Positions 51,825-60,600 of a stretch of 64,000 bases of DNA are shown in pieces. Source of the DNA: Burkholderia sp. Bp9142 (GTDB taxonomy: Bacteria > Pseudomonadota > Gammaproteobacteria > Burkholderiales > Burkholderiaceae); the NCBI RefSeq assembly GCF_003853415.1, contig NZ_QTPP01000040.1:1-64000 (forward strand). The letters are read 5' to 3'. The notes beneath the pieces are model-generated. The model was not told the DNA's origin. It searched no databases and saw only the letters and a program-made list of their open reading frames with translations. The position numbers and the translations under genes are program-made. The number at the start of each line of letters is the position of its first letter. Positions within the stretch are counted from its first letter, which is position 1.

Positions 51825-53606
51825 ATGGCGGTGGCCTTGAAGCAATTCCTTGAGGGGGAGACAATCTATAGCAATATTAGTCGGTACGCAGACGAGGTAG
51901 GTTCGCGAGCATTCGTTACTATTTTGCCAATATTATTCGGCTCACCTCAAAGAGCAGTTCTAAATATGCCTCGAGGTCTTCAACATTTTTCGGAGCAGAC
52001 GTCAGCATACATAGGCCTGAGTGGGGAGGAAATTGCTCGGCGACATACCCGGTACAACTATCTGATGGCGTTGGCGAACGACCATCTGCGTGCTGAAACT
52101 ATGAGAAAAATGCTGTCGCGGCAGGACGGTACTCCGACGGGGGTTCGGAGTCCAGATATGGCGAGTGAAAAAATGAAAGCACTGCGATATTGCGATGAAT
52201 GTGTGACCGAGTGCCGTGAAAATGACGTCGATCTGTACTATCGCGTGGATCAGCAACTGCCGGGCGTATATGTTTGTCCGAAGCACTCCAGGTTGCTGCG
52301 CGTGGTAGCCGGTACCGAGAAGATAGATTTCTCGTGCTCAGGTAGTCTTGAAACTTTAGGATCTCGGAGAGACAGGTTGATGTTTGAAGGACTAAAAGCG
52401 CTTGAGTTGCAAGCGATGATTGATGTCGCTAGGCGCAGCTCGCACGAACTTGTTTCGCCTGATTCAAACTTCAGAAATTTTCCTTACAGAGAAATTCTTA
52501 AAAAGGCAGGCTTCGTGTCCAAGGGCGGGACGGTTAAAATCTCTGCTTTGGCAGAAGCATGTGTCCATTATTTTGGTGTCCAATTTTGTGGATTGACTGG
52601 CTTTGACGACGCGTGCATGGCCCGGATACTGCACCCGGAGTTTCAGCGCGCTAGAGTACGTCATCCTTTTTTCTCGATAGCTTTCCAGTCGATTCTTTCA
52701 TATCTGGCATCCGGTGAAGGCACTTTCCGCCCGCAGATCGAAGAGAAATCCGTTACATTGAACGAACCTTTGATTTGCTCGGGAGCGCTGCACCGTGACG
52801 GAGACAAAAGCGGCGCGTTGCGGTTCGTAAAGGCGAGTGGACGATACGTTACAAATTGCACGTGTGGTGTGTCGATAAGCGTCAGGGTTGATTGCGAAGG
52901 GAAGGTTCTCAGCCGTCGGGCGGTGGGATACGGACGTCGATACAAAGCCGCGTTTAGAACGCTCGTTCGCGGTGGGATGGATGCGGCAGCAGCAGGGCGA
53001 GAAATCGGCATCACCAAAACCGTTGCGTACGCTTGGAAGCAGGCGGATCTGGCGGGGGCATCCGAGCTTTCCAGGTCCTGCCGCACTGCCCTACGGGCGA
53101 AATGGCGTGCTTGTGTCGAATCAGCGCCGTCAAAGCGCAGATTGACCGTGGCTCGTCAGATTGAACCCAACCTGTGGCTGAAGTTGCAAACTCACGACAA
53201 CAAATGGTTCCTGCGTTTCAATTCTCGGCATAGGGGTTCGAGGCGGCATGGCGATGAGCACCTCTTGGAAACCTTCGCGAGGCTCGATGACGCTCGCAAA
53301 GTTGTCGCGGGCAGACTTCCGCCTGAACAGGTTACGCGAAAAGCGCTGTTTACTGTTGCTCGCGCCGAACTGAACGGTTGTTTGCCAGGATGTCAAACTG
53401 TTTCGGTAAAGCGACACTTGTCGATGTTGGTGGAGGAGCGGAGTGTGTTCGTGGACCGCTTGATTGACTACTGGCTCGAACGATTGCCCGGAAATCGGGT
53501 CGCTAACATGCGGCAGTTCTTCCGCCACTGCGGTATGTCTCGACAGATGATGACAGGGGCACAAAGGGCTCGCGTCGCACGCTGTCTATTAGACGACTCC
53601 CGGTAA
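51825..53606 (+). CDS. TniQ/TnsD-family target selector 2
   Basis: 593 residues, ATG 51825 after AAGGAGG. Same plan as the preceding protein: zinc knuckle LRYCDEC...QLPGVYVCPKH near residue 140, a second Cys pair CTCG near 350, then a helix-turn-helix (DAAAAGREIGITKTVAYAWK). The two are clearly related but diverged, so they probably recognise different target sites. G+C is lower than in the flanking multicopper oxidase operon. It is the last gene before the 805-bp gap. Confidence 0.88.
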   Translation: MAVALKQFLEGETIYSNISRYADEVGSRAFVTILPILFGSPQRAVLNMPRGLQHFSEQTSAYIGLSGEEIARRHTRYNYLMALANDHLRAETMRKMLSRQDGTPTGVRSPDMASEKMKALRYCDECVTECRENDVDLYYRVDQQLPGVYVCPKHSRLLRVVAGTEKIDFSCSGSLETLGSRRDRLMFEGLKALELQAMIDVARRSSHELVSPDSNFRNFPYREILKKAGFVSKGGTVKISALAEACVHYFGVQFCGLTGFDDACMARILHPEFQRARVRHPFFSIAFQSILSYLASGEGTFRPQIEEKSVTLNEPLICSGALHRDGDKSGALRFVKASGRYVTNCTCGVSISVRVDCEGKVLSRRAVGYGRRYKAAFRTLVRGGMDAAAAGREIGITKTVAYAWKQADLAGASELSRSCRTALRAKWRACVESAPSKRRLTVARQIEPNLWLKLQTHDNKWFLRFNSRHRGSRRHGDEHLLETFARLDDARKVVAGRLPPEQVTRKALFTVARAELNGCLPGCQTVSVKRHLSMLVEERSVFVDRLIDYWLERLPGNRVANMRQFFRHCGMSRQMMTGAQRARVARCLLDDSR

Positions 53607-53753
53607 CGGAAGGCAGTATGTCGGTTCGGAAGGGCACCCGTATCAGCATCGGTGGACGGTGTACCTTACAGATGGTGCGATGCAAAGTCGCTGACCCTGC
53701 CCCTAAATAATATCGGCCCTGGTGCCCCACAGCTGAGCCCTTTCAATCAATCT

Positions 53754-53807
53754 TTGCGTTTGCGGGAAAGTAATTCGAACCTTGCGTTTGCATAGGTCGT
53801 GCAGACA
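53754..53807 (-). repeat. candidate transposon-end repeats
   Basis: TTGCGTTTGC at 53754-53763 and 53782-53791 (28-bp period) followed by GTGCAGACA ending at 53807. An ACA terminus preceded by repeated sites is what a Tn7-like end would look like, but no mirrored copy was found at the other side. Confidence 0.35.
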
Positions 53808-54134
53808 ATGTTTATTTCGGGATCTCGCGCTTGCTCGACAACAACGGATTTCCTGCGGCGAGATCCTGCAAACTGTGTTGCACGGGATTACCGTCGTCCG
53901 GCAGAAGGCCCCGTCCGCCGCGACCGAAAGACCGCCGTTTCGAGACAGCCAGGTTCGCGGTTGGGGCGCTGCCCGGTTGCCCGGCCCACGATTCTAATGA
54001 ATTTCGGCGCCCGGGACGATTTCCGGAATGCGCCGTCAACCGGCCGTCCATCCGCCTGCGACCCGATGATGCGCCGCGCGGCCGGCGAGCCGATCGCCCG
54101 GCAGCCCCGGCACGCGCGAATCCGTGCGACTCGC

Positions 54135-54158
54135 CGATTTCCCGATTTCCCGATTTCC
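54135..54158 (+). repeat. 8-bp tandem repeat
   Basis: CGATTTCC three times in a row, 254-277 bp before the first multicopper oxidase gene. Confidence 0.9.
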
Positions 54159-54254
54159 CGACGCTTCGATGCTCCGATGCCGCTCGCGCCCGGCCGGTTG
54201 CCGCGCGCGCACTCGCCGCCGTACTGAGCATGACGCACCCACTCGCCGGGGCCC

Positions 54255-54272
54255 CCCTACGCAAAAGTAGGG
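54255..54272. promoter_or_regulatory. palindrome upstream of multicopper oxidase operon
   Basis: CCCTAC-GCAAAA-GTAGGG, perfect 6-bp arms, 140 bp before the start codon at 54412. Position and symmetry suggest a response-regulator or repressor binding site for the operon. Confidence 0.5.
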
Positions 54273-54411
54273 AGGTGACCCATCCCGGCGCACAGCGCTC
54301 TTGTCCAGAATTCAGCTACGGGCAGCGCTCATGATCCGGCCAGCCCGCGTTCGCATCAGCGCATGACTTCCAGCGCGAATCGCGCTGACTGGCCCCAGGG
54401 ACGGAGGTCAT

Positions 54412-55995
54412 ATGTCCAGTACCCGCGCGTATGTCGGCAGTGTTGCAGCACTGCTGATGCTGTTGTTCGCCATTCCTTCATTCGCCCAGTCGTTCCGCGT
54501 CCAGTGTCCGCCCACCACGACGCTGCATCCGACGGCGCTGCAGCCCGGTGCCGGAGAGCCCGCCTACACCGGGCCCTCCAACACCGGACAGAATTCCGCG
54601 CCGACCGGCGTCGTGAACGGTGCCATCAAATGCCAGCAGATCTCCGGCGGCGACGGCTACGCGACGATGGGCGACGGCACGCAGACGTACCTGTTCGCGT
54701 TCGGTCCATTGTCGGGGATTTCCGACATTCTGCGAGGACTGCCCGGCACCGAGTTCGCGTCGACGTTCAACACCGTCGGCGATCCGCGCACGGATCCGGC
54801 CTACAACGGCGCGGTCGGCCTCGTTCCCGATCCGGAATCCTCGCCGCCCGGCCAGCTGGACGGACATGTCGACCCGCGGCCGATCATGGACGTCGGCGTG
54901 ATGAACGGCAACATTCCGGCGCCGACGATGGGCATCGACGAAGACGACGAGTTCTTCCTCACGCTCACCAACGTCGGGATGATCATGCGGCCGGATCTGT
55001 TCGAGCAGCACACGGTGCACTTCCACGGCTATCCGAACGCGTCGGCGTTCTACGACGGCGTGCCGGACGCGTCGGTCGCGATCAACATCGGCGGCAGCTT
55101 CACCTACTACTACCTCGCGCCGGATGCGGGCACCTACTTCTGGCACTGCCATATCACGCCGCCGGAACACCTGCAGATGGGCATGGTCGGCCAGATCTTC
55201 GTGCGGCCGCGCCAGAACCGCGTGCCTTACGGCGCGTCGCTGTACAACGCGCTGTTGCAGCAGCAGAACGACCTGCGCACGAAGTGCGGCAACGACATCC
55301 TGTGCTCGACGCCGCTGCCGCAGTCGAACGGCATGCTGCATGCGAGGAACAGGAGCGGCTCGCCCACGCTCTACGCGTACAACGACGGCGACGGATCGAC
55401 CGCCTACGACGTCGAGTATCCGCTCCAGATACACGGCTTCGATCCGAACTTCCACTTCGTCGGCATGACGTTCAACCCGGAACCGTTCACCGACATGAAG
55501 GACAAGTACTTCCTGCTGAACGGGCGCAGCTATCCGGACACGCTGAACACGGCGGCTCCCGGCACCGCGGGTTCGATGCAGACGCCGGTCGCGGACGGCA
55601 CGACGCACTTCTCGCAACCGTTGCCGGCGCTGATCAACATTCCCGCGGGCGGCAGGGCGCTGCTCAGGATCTCGGATCTCGACGTGAGCGAGTACCAGAC
55701 GCTGGCCTCGCTGGGCATCCCGATGCACGTGATCGCGATCAACGCGCGCCTGCTGCGCGACATGGCCGGCAACGACATGACCTACTACACGAACTCGATC
55801 ACGCTGGGCGGCGGCGAGTCCCTCGACTTGCTCCTCGACGCGAGCGACACGACGAAGTACGCGCCGGGCCAGATCTTTTACCTGTACACGCCGAATCTCG
55901 ATCACCTGTCGAACGATGCCGAGAACTTCGGTGGCCTGATGACCGAAATCCATATCTGCCGTGCCGTAGACCCCGCCACGAAGGCGTGCTCCTAG
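54412..55995 (+). CDS. exported multicopper oxidase-like protein 1
   Basis: 527 residues with a Sec signal peptide (hydrophobic SVAALLMLLFAIPSFA, cleavage after SFA, about residue 26). Copper motifs are HTVHFHGYPN near residue 200 and FWHCHITPPEHLQMGM near 245, the latter with the Cys, His and Met expected for a type 1 copper site. The C-terminal half has cupredoxin-like strands (LQIHGFDPNFHFVGM, INIPAGGRALLRISDL) without a second set. Ribosome site GGAGG. It is 10 bp before the next gene, which carries the two complementary His motifs. Substrate unknown; extracytoplasmic. Confidence 0.85.
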   Translation: MSSTRAYVGSVAALLMLLFAIPSFAQSFRVQCPPTTTLHPTALQPGAGEPAYTGPSNTGQNSAPTGVVNGAIKCQQISGGDGYATMGDGTQTYLFAFGPLSGISDILRGLPGTEFASTFNTVGDPRTDPAYNGAVGLVPDPESSPPGQLDGHVDPRPIMDVGVMNGNIPAPTMGIDEDDEFFLTLTNVGMIMRPDLFEQHTVHFHGYPNASAFYDGVPDASVAINIGGSFTYYYLAPDAGTYFWHCHITPPEHLQMGMVGQIFVRPRQNRVPYGASLYNALLQQQNDLRTKCGNDILCSTPLPQSNGMLHARNRSGSPTLYAYNDGDGSTAYDVEYPLQIHGFDPNFHFVGMTFNPEPFTDMKDKYFLLNGRSYPDTLNTAAPGTAGSMQTPVADGTTHFSQPLPALINIPAGGRALLRISDLDVSEYQTLASLGIPMHVIAINARLLRDMAGNDMTYYTNSITLGGGESLDLLLDASDTTKYAPGQIFYLYTPNLDHLSNDAENFGGLMTEIHICRAVDPATKACS

Positions 55996-56005
55996 GAGAA
56001 CAACC

Positions 56006-57613
56006 GTGGGCCACATCATTCACCTCCTGCGAAGCGCCACGCTCACCCGTCTTGCTCGCGTCGGGCGGTTCGGCGCAGCGGCGCTCGCCGCACTCGTCTG
56101 CCTGCACGCGCAGGCCGCTGCGCCGGGCATCACCGGCACGCACTTCGACCTGAGCGCCGAGGCGGCGCGCATCAGCCAGCCCGACGGGTCGAGCGTCTAC
56201 TCGTGGGGCTACGGCTGCCGCACCGCGCCGGCCGGATTCTCGCCGTCGAACATCGCGGGCGCGAACTGTCCGAGCATGCAGATTCCCGGTCCGACGCTGA
56301 TCGTCAAGCAGGGCGACGTCGTCACGATCACGCTCACCAACAACCTGCCGGCGGCCGCCGGCAACACGTCGATCCTGTTTCCGGGGTTCCAGGTCTGTGC
56401 GGCGGCGATGAATCCGGACGGCACGTGCCCCACGGCGTTGACCGGCACGCCGGGCCTGCTGACGCGCGAGGCCGCGCACGGCGGCACGGTCACCTACAGC
56501 TTCGTCGCGTCGACACCCGGCACGCACAGCTACTACAGCGGCACGCAGGGCGACCTGCAGATCGAGATGGGCCTGTATGGCGCGATCATCGTCCTGCCGA
56601 CCAGCGCGCCGGGCACGCTCGCGGTGCCGGCGGGCTGCCGCGCGGTGGCGGGCACGCTGCCTGACGGGCAGCCCGACTACCGCAATGCGGCGGCGGCGTA
56701 CAACCTCGGCGCGGCCTGCTACGACCGCGAGTACCTGTTCCAGTTCTCCGAGATCGACCCGCGGATTCATACGCAGGCGGAGGAGCAGGCCGCCAACCCG
56801 TGCACGCAGCCCAACGGCTGCATGACCGTCGCGACGGAGCCGTATCGCCCGGCCTATTTCATGGTCAACGGCCGCTCGATGCCCGACGACATGGACCCGA
56901 ACTACGCGGTGCAGTATCAGCACCAGCCATACAACGGCAACCCGCACATGCACCCGGGCGAGCTCGTGCTGTTGCGGATCATCGGCACCGGCCGCTGGCA
57001 GCATCCGTTCCACGAGCACGGCAATCACGTGCGCGTGCTGGCGCGCGACGGCAACCTGCTGCTGAGCAAGTCGGATCCGACCAAGGTCGCGGGCCCGCTG
57101 CTGTTCACCACCACGACGACGCCGGGCCAGGCGATGGACGGCATCTTCTACTGGACCGGCAAGGGGCTGAACTGGGACGTCTACGGGCACAAGCCCGGCG
57201 ACGGCAGCGTCTGCATTCCCGATGCGAACGGCTACTACACGCAGGACCCGACCGCGCCGAACTACTACGAGTGGTGCGCCGATCACAACAAGGCGCTCGA
57301 AGCCCATCCGTTCGGCAACGTCGGCAGCGGCGGCCCGGTCACGTTGCCGGACGCGAACATCCTGACGAACGGCGCGTGGTATGGCGGCAGTCCCTATCTC
57401 GGCCCCGACGCCACGATCCGGGCGACGTCGCCTACCGGCACGACGCCGCCGAGCGGAACGATCGCGAATCCGCCGGGCAGCGAAGCGGGCTTTGCATTCA
57501 TGTGGCACTCGCACAATGAGCGCGAGATCACCACGAACAACATCTTCCCCGGCGGAATGATGATGATGATGCTCGTCGATCCACAAGTCTTCGTGATCAA
57601 CGAAGGGAACTAG
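56006..57613 (+). CDS. exported multicopper oxidase-like protein 2
   Basis: 535 residues starting at GTG 56006 after AGGAG, with a signal peptide (basic start, LAALVCLHAQAA, cleavage near residue 35). Motifs: cupredoxin loop SGTQGDLQIEMGLYGAIIV without copper His near 180; QHPFHEHGNHVRVL near 332; and FMWHSHNEREITTN near 505, where a normal C-terminal domain would have His-Cys-His. So this protein lacks the type 1 Cys but has two HxH motifs missing from its neighbour. A run of Met (about 520) follows. Likely partner of protein 1. Confidence 0.85.
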   Translation: MGHIIHLLRSATLTRLARVGRFGAAALAALVCLHAQAAAPGITGTHFDLSAEAARISQPDGSSVYSWGYGCRTAPAGFSPSNIAGANCPSMQIPGPTLIVKQGDVVTITLTNNLPAAAGNTSILFPGFQVCAAAMNPDGTCPTALTGTPGLLTREAAHGGTVTYSFVASTPGTHSYYSGTQGDLQIEMGLYGAIIVLPTSAPGTLAVPAGCRAVAGTLPDGQPDYRNAAAAYNLGAACYDREYLFQFSEIDPRIHTQAEEQAANPCTQPNGCMTVATEPYRPAYFMVNGRSMPDDMDPNYAVQYQHQPYNGNPHMHPGELVLLRIIGTGRWQHPFHEHGNHVRVLARDGNLLLSKSDPTKVAGPLLFTTTTTPGQAMDGIFYWTGKGLNWDVYGHKPGDGSVCIPDANGYYTQDPTAPNYYEWCADHNKALEAHPFGNVGSGGPVTLPDANILTNGAWYGGSPYLGPDATIRATSPTGTTPPSGTIANPPGSEAGFAFMWHSHNEREITTNNIFPGGMMMMMLVDPQVFVINEGN

Positions 57614-57630
57614 AGGCGGGGAGAGTTGCG

Positions 57631-60600
57631 ATGAGAGCCAACCAGTTCAAGGCGATGCTCGTCGACCTGCTCAAGGCAGGGGCGGTGGCATCCATTCTGC
57701 TCGCGACCGGCGAGGCCGCGTTCGCGCAAAGCGTCACGCTGACGGCGAAGGCCACGACAGCCGCATTGCCCGACGGGCAGCCCGTGCCGATGTGGGGCTA
57801 CACCTGCTCGGCGGCCGCGACGGCGCCGGCGACCTGCGCGGCGGCGAATCCCGGCGCCGGCGCGAACTGGTCGCCGGTCGTGATCACGGTGCCGCCGGGA
57901 CCGCTGACGATCAGTCTGACCAACAGCCTGCCGGCGTCGGTGCCGACGTCGCTGGTGATCGTCGGCCAGCTCGGCGGCGGCCTGGGCACGACGGCAACCA
58001 GCACGGCGAGCCCGACGCACCCGACGCAGACGGCGACGACCTGGCCGATCGCGGGGACCGGCAGCGGCGCGACGTTTACGCCGCCGCCGCAGGGTCCGCG
58101 CGTGCAGTCGTTCTCGACCGAAGTGGCCAAGGGCGCGACGACGACGCTCACGTGGAGCAACTTGCGGCCCGGCACCTATCTGATCGAATCGGGCACGCAC
58201 CCGTCGATCCAGGGGCCGATGGGGCTGTACGGCGTGCTCGTGGTCCGGACGCCGCCCACGGCGGGCGGGCGTTCGCTCGCGTATCCCAACATCCCTTACG
58301 ACGCCGACGTGCCGCTCGTGCTCAGCGAAATCGATCCGGTGCAGAACGCCGCCGTCGCGGCCGCCGTGGCGACCGCCGGCTTCAGCGAGACGAAGGTCTG
58401 GTCGGGCCTGTCGGGCGGGTGCGGCGATTCGAAATCCGCGTCGTTCGGCACCTGCTATCCGCCGGCGGTGAACTACGATCCGCGCTATTACCTGATCAAC
58501 GGTGTCGCGTTCGATCGCACGCATCCCAATGCGTCCGCCTTTCCCGCCGCCGCGCCCGTCACCACCGGCCAGGTGCTGCTGCGCTTCGTGAATGCGGGGC
58601 TGCGGATGCACGTGCCGTCGGTGGTCGGCGCGCAGACCGGCACCGCCGGCAACTCCGGCTTCTCGCTCGTCGCCGAGGACGGCAATCCGCTGCCGGGTGC
58701 GCCGCGCGTGCAGTCGACCGTCTTCATGCCGGCCGGCAAGACCTATGACGTGATGATCAACGCGCCGGCCCAGAACGCACCCGCGCTGCCGGTGTACGAC
58801 CGGCAATTGAGCCTGTCGACCGACAACCATCGCGACGGCGGCATGCAGGCCTATGTCAGCGTCAACAACGGCGCGCTGCCGACGGCGGGCGGCCAGAACG
58901 TGGTCGCCAATCCCGACAAGTACTTCCTCGTGGCGGGTAATCCGCTGACCGTCGCGGATCCGGTAAAAGGCGTCATCGCCAACGACGTCGGCGTGTACGG
59001 CGTGCAGATCAAGACACCGCCGTCCGGCGGCACGGTATCGCTGAACCCGGACGGCACGTTTACCTACGTGCCGAACAGCGGCACCACGTCCGATGCGTTC
59101 GAGTACCAGGTCAACGGCAATCCGAACATCCACACGACGGTGACGCTGGCTGCGTGCACCGCGGCCGCGAACTGCCTGTCGGGCCCGCCGGTGGCGAGCG
59201 ATGCCAGCTATACGAGCAACATCGCGTCGCGGCTGCAGATCGGCGCCCCCGGCCTGACCGCGTACGGCAAGGATCCCGCCGGACTGGCGCTGACCGCCAC
59301 GCTGGCGGGCAGCGTGACGGGCGGCACCGTCACGGTGAATCCGGACGGATCGTTTACCGCGGTGCCGACGACGCCGCCGGTTGGCGCGGTGAATGCCACC
59401 GTGACGTTCAAGTACACGGTGGTGAACTCGCAGAACACGGCGAGCGCGCCCGCGACCGCGACGGTGACGTTCCTCGGCGGCAGCGGACTCGCCGTCAAGG
59501 TGCTGGATGCGCCGAGCACCGCACCGGGCAAGACCCCGGTTCAGCTCAGCGACTACCGCTGGATCATCGAGGAGGACCGCACGTTCCAGATCGATCCGCG
59601 CTGCCAGGTGAACGTGACGCCGCGTCCCGCCGGCTGCCCGGCGCTGCCGGTGCCGAGTCTCGGCACGAACTTCCACAGCAGCTACATGCCGGTGATTGCC
59701 GCGGGCTGCGTCGGCACGGTGGCGTGCGAGTCGAAGCAGACCGTGTACGACCCGAAGACCAACACGCACATCCCCGCGGTGTGCGACGTCGGCAACGGCG
59801 TGTGCCGGACGAACGCCTCGCAGCAAGTGCCGGTCGATCCGAGCCAGGTGGCGCTCGATCCGACGAAACGCTATTACATCTCGGTCCTGCCGGGCGACGC
59901 CGGCAACAGCTTCTCGGCCGGCGCGGGCGCGCCGCAGCCGGTCGATCCGAACAACCCGACCGGACCGCAGCGCCAGTTCAGCATCGCGCAGGACTGTCCG
60001 TCGGGCCCCGGCGGCGCGGACTTCGCGCCCGGCACGGGCACCTGCGGGCACACGATGGGCGGTGCGCCGATCGCGCCCGCGCAGAAGAACGTCAACGTGC
60101 TGGTGCAGGAAACGCCGTTGCAGACCGCGAAGATCTCGGTGTTCGTCTTCGAGGACGATGCGCCGGTCAACGGTGAAGTGGACGTGAGCGGCGGCACCGA
60201 CGAGTTCGGCACGGCCCACGAGCCGGGCCTCGGCGGGTTCGAAATCAAGCTCTTCGACGACGCGGGCGGCACGGGCGACGCAACCGGGCAGATGACCTAC
60301 GACATGTTCAACATGCCGCTGTCCAACTCGCTGCAGGGCACGCTCGATCCGCTCACCGGGCTGGATGCGTGCCCGATATCCCGCCAGGCCGACACGTTCG
60401 ACCCGGTCACCGGCAAGCTCACCGGCACCGACGGCCTGGTCGGCATGATCCCGACCTGCCCGAAGTACGAGTCGGACGGCAAGACGCTGTCGCCGCTCGT
60501 GGGCCAGGCGGTCATCGCGAACATGATGCCCGGCCGCTACGGCGTCGTCGCGACGCCGGCGGCCGACCGGATCAGCCGCGGCGAAGAGTGGCTGCAGACG

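Larger units (their letters stand above)
43755..53606 (+). mobile_element. Tn7-like transposition module
   Basis: Ordered tnsA-tnsB-tnsC-tniQ-tniQ genes with good ribosome sites and intact catalytic residues. No Cas genes are present, so RNA-guided targeting is not indicated. Ends not determined; the cargo could lie to either side. Confidence 0.85.
53607..54411. other. intergenic region between Tn7-like module and multicopper oxidase operon
   Basis: 805 bp without a credible gene. It contains two TTGCGTTTGC repeats (53754, 53782) followed by GTGCAGACA, a short tandem repeat and a palindrome (listed separately). Composition rises to high G+C around 53.9 kb, so the junction between transposon and resident DNA is probably near 53.8 kb. 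Confidence 0.5.

Noticed and set aside
43755..53606. CRISPR-associated transposon
   Set aside because: TniQ proteins are full-length TnsD-like with their own DNA-binding motifs, and no Cas6/7/8/5 or Cas12k gene or array is visible.
54363..56153. Alternative plus-strand 596-codon frame and a long minus-strand frame over multicopper oxidase 1
   Set aside because: Arg/His/Ala-rich products without motifs; the chosen frame has a signal peptide and copper ligands.
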